NCBI RefSeq assembly: GCF_004210375.1
Contig: NC_134833.1
Location: 23,502,063-23,566,062 of the forward strand
DNA from: Tachypleus tridentatus
Taxonomy: Eukaryota; Arthropoda; Merostomata; Xiphosura; Limulidae
Length of the DNA: 64,000 bases
Direction: 5' to 3'
Made by a program: the position numbers and the translations under genes. Of the stretch, positions 13,301 through 25,300 are shown in pieces. The notes beneath the pieces were generated by a model, which saw only the letters and a list, made by a program, of their open reading frames with translations, was not told where the DNA came from and searched no databases. The stretch's first letter is position 1. Each line of letters opens with the position of its first letter.

Positions 13301-16300
13301 AAACATTAAAAGTTTGCTACATTCAAAAAATTAATTTTTTTGTGAAGTATGTTTAATAAATTAAAAAAATTGCCCATAAATACATCAATTAATTTTTTTC
13401 ACTATGAATGCAAAGTGATTTTCATATTACAATTAAAAATACTTCTCTTCACCTAAAAAAATGCAGATTTTATGTACGTTGTCTCTAGTACCTTCTGAAT
13501 ACATTTTTTATTGTTGTCTCTAGTACCTTCTGAATGCAGATTTTATGTACGTTGTCTCTAGTACCTTCTGAATACATTTCATTTTTTTTTTTTTTACCAG
13601 AACTTTATATTTTATCTACCTTGACTCTCTCTGGTGTTAGTTGATTTAATTGACTTCATAATTATCATAAAACAGGGAATAAAACTAACTTATCCTTTCT
13701 TTTTTGTTGTTCTAGAAAGACTGCACGTTGTAATGGGAAACCACAAATATTTGTTCTGAATAGCTTAATCAGTGGCTCATTTAAGATTCTATGGGCTCTA
13801 CATTCCCTGTAATTTTACATATAATAAAATTGTCAATGGGCACCATTAAGCCCATGGACACTGGGGCTAAGCCCCCTCTAGCCCCCACCTAAATATACCA
13901 CTGAGCTTAATCCATTTTACAGTAGTTTTTTTTTTTTTTGGTTTATTGACCTTTGAACAATGTATGACTACAAATACCCTGAAACAAGTTAAATTATATG
14001 TTGCACATGCAGCTTACTGTATTGAATGTCATAATACATGAGTTGCTTGTTAGTATACCCCAGGAAGATTCACCCCTCTCCCATTTTACATAATGTTTTG
14101 GTTACTTTTGTAGTAAAAAATAAAAAACAGATGAAAATAAAAAACCCTCATAATTAAATGTCAAACACTGTTCACTAATGTTTTATATCTTAGCTGTCAT
14201 TTTATCTACTGTAACGTTATACTTGAATCTCCAGGTTGTAATACGAGTTATCAGAATATGACAGAAATAGAAGTTGAAAAGTACAAAATGTGTAGCATTG
14301 TTAGTATTTATCACAAAGGACATAATGCCAGAGTTATTGTTAAGAGCTAGACAAAACATAATAAATAGTACTGTCTGTCTTTTTCAGTATGAATCTCCAA
14401 GTTCCAAAGTAAAATTCCTAAGATTTTCTACTCTTTTCACACTTAGTTCCTATATTCATTCTACTATTAGTCTACTATTAGTAGACACCAGCTGTATATA
14501 AAGCAATGAATCTGTGCTCTCTATTTAGTTTGACACAGTCAACATCAAATAAGCCTATGTCATGCAGTTCTTAGAACTGTTACTGCTTTGAAAACACAGT
14601 TGGGTAGGATTCATTAACAATTGGCTAAAGTATTATAAAATGTTTATATTATGACTTTGTAAAAAGTCCAGGCTGATCCCAAAAGTCAATAAGTGGACAT
14701 TTCTGACAGCCTATTTGAATCTCAGTTCAGAGAACGCAGCGTGGTAGAAATTATCTTTTTTCATAGTACAGTGGTTGCAACAAGAACTTCCGCATATTTC
14801 AGTGTATAACTTTTTTTTTTCTCCAAAAAAAGGGGGTTTCAACCCCCCCCCCCTGCATTCTGCACACCAAAGGTAAAAAACATTTATGCCTCTACTACTT
14901 TTGAAGTATTTTAAAGAATAATAAAAGATTGTACTGATGATGGACAAATAAATAAATAACTGAAAAATATTTTTTTCCCTAAAGATGATAGCCTTGAAAA
15001 TAAGGATGCATCTTATACATAGAAAAATATGGTATCTAAAATACATTATAAAAGTGAGAGAAAATATTTATATTATACTTCTGTACAAAGCTGTATTCAA
15101 TCCAGTGAACGTGGGAGGTCAGGATGTAGTGTAAGTCTAAAAGTATCTAAGTGCTCATAAGTGTCCTGTTTTCTATATCACCATACTTGTATAGTAACCA
15201 TTAAATGCATGGTTTCAATGAAGTAACATAAATACAGTGCATTTTGGTGGAACTTGTATTTTTGGCTTACCTTTGTTACTTATCACTTTAGCAACAAATT
15301 ATTAAATGATTAATTTTTGTTTGAATATACAATATGTTTTGAAGCTTCTGTATAATAGAACAAAGTAGAAATCTCTTATTACTCTTAGCACTATTGTATT
15401 AGTATTTTATAAAATATGGTAACATTTTGGTTACCATACATTACATTTGTATATATTATTTTTATTTTCAACTATGTATTTAAATGTTGGTTATATGTAT
15501 TAAAACATTGAACAGCATGTAAAGTATTTAGAAAATGGTGTTCTCTACTACTTAGGATGCTTTGAAGTCCTTGTTTGCACTCATTGAGTCATACTTACTG
15601 ACCCTTGTCAGGATGTAAGCCTTGTCCACATTTGTGTGATAATTTTTGTGGATTTTATATATGCACTTTCAAATCTCAAAAAAAAAAAAATTATAAGTTA
15701 CTACACCAGTACCTCAATACCAGGCTTCCTAAGTTGAATTAGGATTTTAAAAAATCCAATACATTTTCAACAAATAACCTTGATTGTAAGACTGCAGACA
15801 ATGTAAGAGCTTTTCTCTTGAATAACTTATTTAGAAGAAATGTAAAGCTTATAATTTGTTATAAGGTTGTTGATACAAAAGTAGAATGGATCAACCAGTC
15901 TTCTCAAATGATGAAATGGTGGGCAAAGCTGATATGGTAGATTTGCTAAGTATTGAGACATCTCAGCAAATAGAAAAAGTTGGAGGTTATTTATATTTTA
16001 GTTTGCCAATGTCAGAATTTTGAGTTTTTAATTTGTGAAAAACTGTAGATGTCATAAAATGTAATTCAACCAAGCCCAGAAGATAACATTCCAGTTGGAA
16101 AGCACAAATCGATAGCCTCTTTTTTAATATATATATTTTCTGTCAAACGAAAAAAATTATCTAATTTGTAATACTAAAATCTAAATTATAATCTACAATT
16201 TATGTCAAACGTAGTGACATACATTTATATAATAGTTAAATAAAATTTTGAGTTCAAATCTACAAATGTAACGGCATGCTCACTATCTCCTACCCATTTC

Positions 16301-19300
16301 CATGGGCTTGGCATGGCCAGATGGTAATCTGAGGGTTGTGGATTTGAATCACCCTTACACCAAATGTGCTTGCCCTTTCAGCCGTGGGGGCGTTATAATG
16401 TGCAGTCACTCCCACTATTCGTTGGTAAAAGAGTAGCCCAAGAGTTGGAGGTGGGTGGTGATGACTAGCTGCCTGCTCTCTTGTCTTATACTGCTAAATT
16501 AGGGACTGCCAGTGCAGATAGCCCTCGAGTAGCTTTGCTCGAAATTCTAAACAAACCAAACCCATTTCCACAGGGCTATTTGATCATAGAAAATGCACAA
16601 AACTAAAAATATATCAGTAGCTTACAGCTGAGAGTACAGGATTTAGCATCATACAAAACCCATTCTCTCTATTTGTATATTTAATCTTAACACCTGTTGT
16701 TTTTGCATAAGAATAATATATAGAAAATATTGCAAAATGAATTTTGGAGTTGTATAAGTCTTCATTAGTAATGGACTTAGTTGAAAACTACTGTAGCCTA
16801 GAATTATAATATTAAATGTTTCAATACCTTGTTTATAATGTTCTCTTGATGTTTATAAGTGTTTGAATTGAGTGGCCAAACATAAGAACACCACACTAGA
16901 CCAGTGAGTGACTTATTTTAATATGCATTCAGTTTATTATTAAAAATGTTACTCTGCATATAAGTATATATAGAGGGAGAAGGGGAGATCTGAAGACTTT
17001 CTGATCCTTAGTCTATATGTTGAACTTTGAGTTTTAATGTTAGAGCTTTGACAGTTAATTTCATGATATAAAATGCTAGTTTTAAGCCTTTTTTTATAGT
17101 TTTACACTTTTAACTTGTAACCATGTTCAAGCAATTTTCTTTTTTGTATTTTTCAATTGTGCAGAAAGTTTTTGTTGATTTTTGAAAATATTGGTGAAGT
17201 TTTCTTTATCTAACCCAGCTTTATTGAAGTACTTTGGAATCTATAAATAAAATATTAAAGAATAGTTAATTTTAAATACAAAAATTCTTCCATGATTTAT
17301 ACTTTGGGAATTGTTTTTATCATATTTTAATCTAAAATCATTTGTTTTTACTATATGTGTATGATGTAGTGCATTATAAATCAATAAAGATTGTAATTTT
17401 TCAGGCTACTATGGACCTAATAAAAATGCTATTATAGTATTTAGTGCTTGTTACCTTCCTGATCGAAGTCGAAGGGATTATGATTACGTAATGGATAATT
17501 TATTTTTGTAAGTATTCTCTTTTAACATGCTTGTTACGAGTTGTCTTTTTGTACCTGAATTTTGATTGTTAATTTTAAAAAATAGTGATGTCATTCTAGA
17601 AAAATATTGTTTCTCATTAGATTTGGTTATCAATTAACTAAACTCCACCAGCAACTGTATAAACTAAAAACAACAACAAATTAAGTGCTTTGTGTTGCAT
17701 TACAACAACTGTTTCCTGTTTAGTCATCATGTGTAGTTGTGTATTGAATACTATCTAACAAACTTTTAACGTTATTTTCCAACATGTGCACAAAAATGAC
17801 TGTTTTACAAGACAGTTAACTGCTATGAACATAATTTCTCTTGACACTACTTGTTTATATTGTTATTTTCCACTACTTAAATTATTTTGCTGCTTTAAAC
17901 AACATTAGATAACTGTCACTTGTAAATATGAAAAATATAGTACTTATGGGTATTTTTTATAATATTATTTTTACATAATTTAATGGATTTTACTTCAAAT
18001 AATTATCTCTACATTTTTTTTTTTTTTTTATTTATTTGGTGTAGATTTTCCCTAACTTATTATTCTGTAGTTCTAAATGTTATAAACTTGGATTAATAAT
18101 TCTGGTTTTTCAGATATGTACTGTCCACATTAGATCAGCTGATTGCAGAAGATTATATTTTGGTTTACCTTCACGGTGCCACTCAGCGAAGTAATATGCC
18201 CAGTTTCGGCTGGCTTAAGAGATGTTACCAAATGATAGATAGAAGGTTTGTAAGTTGATAAAAATAAATGTTAAAATACAATAGAACAGTTTATTGACTT
18301 AGAACATGAAATTAGTTTTCTATTTGTTCTTTTTCTCTTTCCGTACTGTATATTTAATAGCATCCACAGAAGTCTTGCATCTTCTTTCAAATTTCCAAAG
18401 CAGAAACAAACCACATTGCATGTTTTGGAAGTTAATATTGTCCTAAATTGTTAAAATGCATAATTATCTGTGATGTTCTAAGATACAAATATGTAAAGAT
18501 TTTTAACCTAAATTTAGATTTCACTTGAAACAAAAGATTTACTTTAAAGGTTTCTCTCAGGAATTGAGGTGATAGTCTAGTTGAGAAGTACTGTAAGAAC
18601 AGACTAACACATTATATCAGAGTTGAGGTTTACTTTTAGGGCTTCAGTTTTGTTTAATGTTTGTTCTATTAGATAACTGTTTGTGTTTAGTTGTTTTAGA
18701 GTTTTATTTAGATTATTTAAATTGATGGTTTCCAGGGTTTGGATTTGTAGTTTTATGTAGATATCATAAAATTAATGATCTAATGAAAATATTAATATAC
18801 AATATACTTTCTGCACACTAATTTCCCTCATGGAAGTTAAAATAGGTACAAAGCATGATTTTATTTGTTAAAGCTTTGTAAAAGCAGGTAATGTTCTACA
18901 TAAAGTTATAAAAAACAAACTTGCTGCTAATGGATGAGCCTATATGGAAAGGATTAAACCTCCTAAGCACAGTGACGTGGGAAAGTGGGGATATTAATGT
19001 AAGTTTAAATATCCATTATTGGTGTTTTTTGGAAAGTCAGTGATTTATTTTTATTCTTTTGTTTTAGGGATGTTTTGAGTGTTTATCTGTTAAAATAAGA
19101 AACATTATTAGCCCTAATTTTATCACATAATTTGTAAATTGTATTATTTTTGAGAAACTATTAATCTTAACATTCAATGTTATTTGTGTAGTTTGTCTGT
19201 TTAACTTTGTTAGTAAAGCAAAATGCAGGTGTTCAGTTGAATATTCCTGACATCTGGACCTCATATGATGCAGAATGCTTTCAGTGAAGTTGTGGTTGTA

Positions 19301-22300
19301 CCAGAATATTAATGTGAATAATACTTTTATTTACAATCATTACTGTAAACAACTCTTAAGTTTCCAACATTAGGTAGTTTTTATTTTGTCTATTATGATA
19401 AGTATGTATATAATCGTATAGATAATTTTAACTACAGAATCTCGAAATATTTTCCATTTGTTTATGCAGTCGTATGGAAATATTTTACGCAATGAAATGC
19501 ATCATATTATGTTGTCTATACAAATCATTTTGGGCTGTTTCAACCTGTAGACTAACAGGTGGTCTCTTGTGTTAATATTAGTCTCGCTGTGAATAGAAAC
19601 AGAACAAGTACAGAAATAACAATATAACCTTTTGTCATCAGTATATAGCTTGTCTTATTAAGTAAACAAAGTTTGATAAAGTTTAATAATTTATATTCGT
19701 TGTTTTAATCAAATTTCATCTATAAATTGCAAGAAAAATCCACCAAAGCTTCCTAATAAATTTCTTTTAAAATAGCTTATAAATAGGTGAAATAGGTGTG
19801 ACTTGTATGAAAACATCTCGGTGTAAGTCCAGTTATTACAATCATTTTAAAGGTGGTATATCTGATTTGTTTTAATGAAAATTTAAAAAAATTTGAAGCA
19901 GTTTTTTGTACAAAAATTATTATAACTGATTTTTATCTGTATAAGAACACTTAACTTGGAGAATCACACTTTAATAGTAAAACAGAATCAAAAATTAAAA
20001 AAACCCAATACACTGTTAGAGGAAATTAAATGTTATTCATAGGGTGTACATTCCACTGATGTAATATTACACAGTAAACAATTAATCAGATAAAAACAAT
20101 TGATTTTGAAAATATCACAAGTTTGTCAAATAACTTTTGTTGTGTAGAAAAAGCTTGCTGTTAAAATAGGTAAGTAGTGAAGATATGTGAGTGTACTCTT
20201 GTGGACCTTCTTCAGGCTATTACCAGTTAATTATGCCTTTTAAACAGTATCAGAAATTCTTGGTGACGAGAAACCCACTCGAAATGTATCTCGGAAAGGG
20301 TAGTATAGGTATTTACACTTTTATTGATAAGGAGAGAACAATGTTTTGACCTTCCTAGGTCATCTTCAGGTTAAGAATAACCTTTTCTCTCCTTATCAGC
20401 AAAAGTGTTAATACCAATACCAGCCATTCTGAAATTCAGTATTGGAAATTATTTCTCTATGATTTATTTTCATCTGTAGCTAGCTTGTTTATTTTTGATA
20501 GATATCAGTGATAGAAGCTCAATCAGTATTACATTTTCTATACTTAGACTGAGGAAGAACCTAAAAGGGCTGTATCTTGTTCACCCAACATTCTGGGTAA
20601 AAACTATTGTTATAATGACCAAGCCATTTATCAGGTTAGTAGCATTTTCATCTGAACTTAACATATACTGTAATAATCAGGTTAGCATGATATAAGACAA
20701 GGAAGTAAAGATAAAAGGTCTTAGTTTGTGTACAGCAGTTGTAAAACTATAAAGCTGTAATTAATATACTGTCTGCAATCATTTGTCATTGCATTCACAT
20801 TGAAAGTTTTTTCTGAATTTTTATTATACAATATTAATTTTGACTTCAAGACCTACAACATAGAGAACTCAGATTAAGCTTTAGATAAATTTGTGCTTTT
20901 TTGAAAATTCCATTTTCTGACTACAACTTACTTTAAACTTGAGCAAGTTTGAAAAATAAACAAAAACACTGATTTTCATTCTGTCACCAAACATTTCTAA
21001 TATTGTTTTCTTCATTATTTTTCATCTGAAATTCTTAATATTACAGTAATTCATGTTCTTGAAGTTAAATCATTCTTTGATCAGCCATGATATTCTGTTG
21101 ATATTTGGCTGTATGCATGATCAGGTACTTTTCTCACTGGTGGTTTTATCATTTTACATATTGTTTTCTCTGGATTTTGGATCAGTATCACAGATTTGTG
21201 ATTTTGCTGTAGTCATTCATCTTCTGTCACTGTCTAAGGACTTTTGATACAAATAATTTAATGCATCTTTTTTATATCATTGAAGTCAGTTTTAATTTTA
21301 ATATTTATATGTGAAGAAAGGCAAAGCTCAGTGTCTTTTCTTCCATTTCTTAAACTTTGGAGGTGAGGGGGGGGGGGGCATATCTTGCCTTTGTCAAGAA
21401 ATCCAATGTTTTGTGTCTACAGTTTTTTAGATAACAAATAAAAGTGACTTGAGATATTTTGTCTTTTATGTACAAGTTAAAACTCTTTGATTTATGACTT
21501 TGCCTGTATTAATTTTTAATGTGCATTTTTTTACAGTTATAGAATTGCTTCTTTTTACCTAACTTATTCTCATTGTTGACTATAATTCTAAACGTATCCA
21601 TGTGAAATAAGGCAAGTTTTTTTGTCAAATGTACAAGTCTGTCGTACACAAAAGAATTACATCAGCTACAAAGGTATTTGTAATCAAGAGAAACTTGTGA
21701 ATTGAACATGTCAATTTGACTTGAGATTCAGGAAGTTCGAGTGTAACATAATGTTCATAAAGAATTAAAAACAGTTGATTATTTTAAAGTTTGCATATTG
21801 CATTTGTGTAGCCTCTAGAACCTATAAATGCATATTGGCAGTTTTGTTTTATTAGTCCTGTTTATTATGTCTGGTATTTACCCAAAGTTGTACCTTAACC
21901 AACAGTGTATCAACAAGCTTATGCCATCAGCCGGTACCTATGTCAGATGTTAAGATTGTGTTTACCAATTGATGTTAAAGGCTGATACTTATATTCTGTG
22001 TAGTGTGTGTATATATATACTGTTGTTGTTGATTTTGGATTCTTCTGCAGTAGGTGTCTGTGAATTTTTGGTGATAAATTCAAAGACAAATGAATTGCAT
22101 GCTCTTCACTTGTTTTCAAAATAATGTATATATTCAAACTAGTTAAACATACGTGAAACAAATTCTTTACACTAGAGATTATAGGGATATTGTAAACACT
22201 ATGTGGTTCTCTTCTTGTTGCAAAAATCCACTTAGGTTCATTCAATTACTTGATGACTTCAGTAGACAAGTTGAACTAACTTTCCCTATTTCTGTTACAC

Positions 22301-25300
22301 TAGCATTGTGTGCATAATTTACTTACAGTTGTGCAAGTTACCACAGTTGTAAGTTGCTCTTCCAGTAATTATTTGGTCTACTCTCTTCAAAATATTCTGT
22401 TTTTTTTGTCAGAGTGCACTCAGGCTGATTCAGTTACTTTATAACCATGGAATAAGTTATTCTTTTTTTGTATTTTCAACTGTTAGTCTTACTCTAACAT
22501 ATTGTTACTTCTATCACTTCTACCACAATTAATTGACAGCAAATCCTTCTTTGGCCATGACGTTACTCTGTTCTGCTATTGTCTTTATCTGTCTGCTGCT
22601 TCCCACTAATCTCATGCTATTTATGTTTATTACTAAATCATCTGTTCTCTATATTCTCGACATCAGTGAGTTGCAAGTACAACTTCCAATAATGATCTTT
22701 TTTTAACTTTATTATAATAAAAACAAACTAAACAAGCACAAAATAGTAATTCACAAAATAAACTGTTTATTAACATTACAATTAAACAGTCATTACCATG
22801 ACAACATGATGTCAACTTGTCAAAACATTGTACACTTGTAACAGTTTCTTTCACTATCCATTCAAATCATCTCCAAACTTTATACATTTAAGTGTTCACA
22901 ACGTATAGTACTACAGGTGGAAGTGTTCTGAGACCTAAAAGTCCATTTTTGAATACTAGTGTTGTTGTTTTGTTGTAATGATCCCCAGCTATTAACTGTC
23001 CCTCTACACCGCAGTTTCCATGTCCCCCAGCTATGAACTGTCGCTCTGCACTGCCGTTTCCATGTTCCCACCCATGACCTGTCGCTCTGCACCGCAGTTT
23101 CCATGTCCCCGCCCATGAACTGTCGCTCTGCACTGCAGTTTCCACCAGGTTAATCTTATCTCCTTAATTGATACTCTGTGTCCAAAGTTATTAACTGTAA
23201 ATAGATAGTGACCTCTGCAGGATTGTCTTGAGTAAAGCATAGGCACAGAAGCTCATGACAAGCAAAGATAACCAACATAACATTGGACAATGTCCCATCT
23301 GCATATTATCAACATGATAGGCATAGACAGATAACGAAACATTGAAAGACGTCCCAACTGCATTTTATCAATATGACAAGCATGAACAGATGATGTAATA
23401 ATAATAACAGTTAATAGGATGTTTAAGCTTTTTTCAAAGTTTTTGACAGTATAGGCAATGAAGATTGCTTACATTTTGAGTTACATTGAACAAATATATG
23501 TATGTGTATAATTAGTTGTTTTTCTCCAAGAAAAAAGTAGTGCAAAATTTGTTTGTGTATTAAAAATAAGAATAATGAATTTGACAGGTTAATAGTTTTA
23601 TAAATTATACTTGGTTGTTAAGGGCTCGTTTTGAAACTTGAAATATATTAAGGTAACTAACAATTATCACCATTATGGAAATGGTGTGTTTATTCCAGAA
23701 TTAAGTAATTTTTCATGTATTCATTCTTTAAAAGAAATGAGTATTTAATTTTGTAAGTTGGTATGTATAGTCTGCTATGGTTAAGTATCAAGAGTATACG
23801 TCTAGACTGGTTGTGCAGGTTTAAACAAAAGATAAGTCAATATGTCTTGATATAATAAATTTTTATCTGATTTGAAAGCAACTTTTCTCTTATTTTGAAC
23901 TTTTGTCTATTAAATGTTGTTGTATTTATGCAAGATAAATGTATCCTTTAATTTACAAACAGTTCCAAGTTTAGCCGGAAATTACAATTTGTGAACAATC
24001 TGAAAGAGTTGTCAGATTTAATCCCTATGGATGATGTTTGTATTCCTGATAAAGTCAAACAGTAAGTAGAATTATAAAGTTGTTTTAAAATGTTGCAGCT
24101 AAGAATGTAGCAAAGTTAATAGATGCGACAACAGAGATTTCACTTCGATGAAATATTGTCAGTTTTTTAATAAATTCTTATTTTGTTTAGTAGTTATAAT
24201 TTTGCTCAAGCATATAACACAGTTGAAAATATGAAATTAAACAAAACACTTAACAAAATTAGCATGAATGTTTGGTTGAAGAGCATTAGAACCTTTCTTC
24301 CATTAAGTTCTTGTTATAGTGAAAATTCACTGTAGTAATTACAACTTCTGCACTTACATAACAAAGGTGCACAGATACCATTATAGCTCTAACCTACAAA
24401 CATCATTAGATTCCTTGGGAAAAGTTCTCCAACATGCCCAGTTTCATGTGTGAAAAGTTCTCATAAAAAATCTCTTTGCAGGTGGTGTTTAGAAAGCCAT
24501 TGTAAAATAACACATTTCTGTAGTTAAAATGTAATATATATATATATAAAATATTTATCAGTAGTCGTAACTATTCTGATGCCAAAGAAGTTGGGAAACA
24601 GTGGACTTCTGCTCAATAGAGAACAGTTTGATTTGTCTTCAAGTTTGTTTTATAATTTTTCTGAAAGCTTGATGTGTAGGTTTTCAAAAATGACTTAACC
24701 CAAAAAACACTATTTGAACTGAAACCTTACTCAAATAGCTGAGAATAAGCCAAGGTTCAATGAAAGTTAGGTAGGATTTTTGATATTTGTTCAAAAGCTA
24801 AACCTTTTTCATTTTTCACGGAAACATATTTCTTGAAAAAACAACAAAGAAAACAGTATCTGTTTTCACAGTATCTTGATGCATGTTACTTGGATAAAAC
24901 ACTTCTGCCAATAATATTAAATTTTATTTCATAGAGAGGGCTGGTTGGGATATTCTTTTCATTCTGTATGAAAACTAGCCTCAATATCACTGGACAAAAT
25001 GTTTGTTTATTACATTCTTAGTTCAAAAACATGCTATCTGATAACACTTTAGCTATTCTTTAATAGTGGCTCTGCATGGGTGAGCATTACTTTTGCATGC
25101 TCCAGTTTTTTATATACTATCTAAAATACCTGTTGCAGTGGCCAATTTGCAAATTTTTCCACCTTCATTAGTGCACCCTCTGTCATGGTACTGCATATAA
25201 GTGCCTTACTTAGATAATGTAATCACTTTTGCTTGACAACTTGTTGATCATGGTTCTCTCTGACAAAGTGTTATGCATTGTCCTGTTATGGATTGTGAGT

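Noticed and set aside
14711-15046. 111-codon minus-strand open stretch
   Set aside because: It runs through poly-T, poly-C and terminal-repeat-like sequence of a degraded transposon; the frame is explained by low-complexity sequence.
18246-18260. Alternative donor GTAAGT five bases after the chosen donor of the BCH exon
   Set aside because: It is the stronger consensus, but using it would break the frame and the conserved IDRRLRKNL junction.
22880-23246. Three overlapping minus-strand reading frames with METAVQSD-like repeats
   Set aside because: They are all translations of the same 41-bp minisatellite in different frames; openness in several frames argues against coding.
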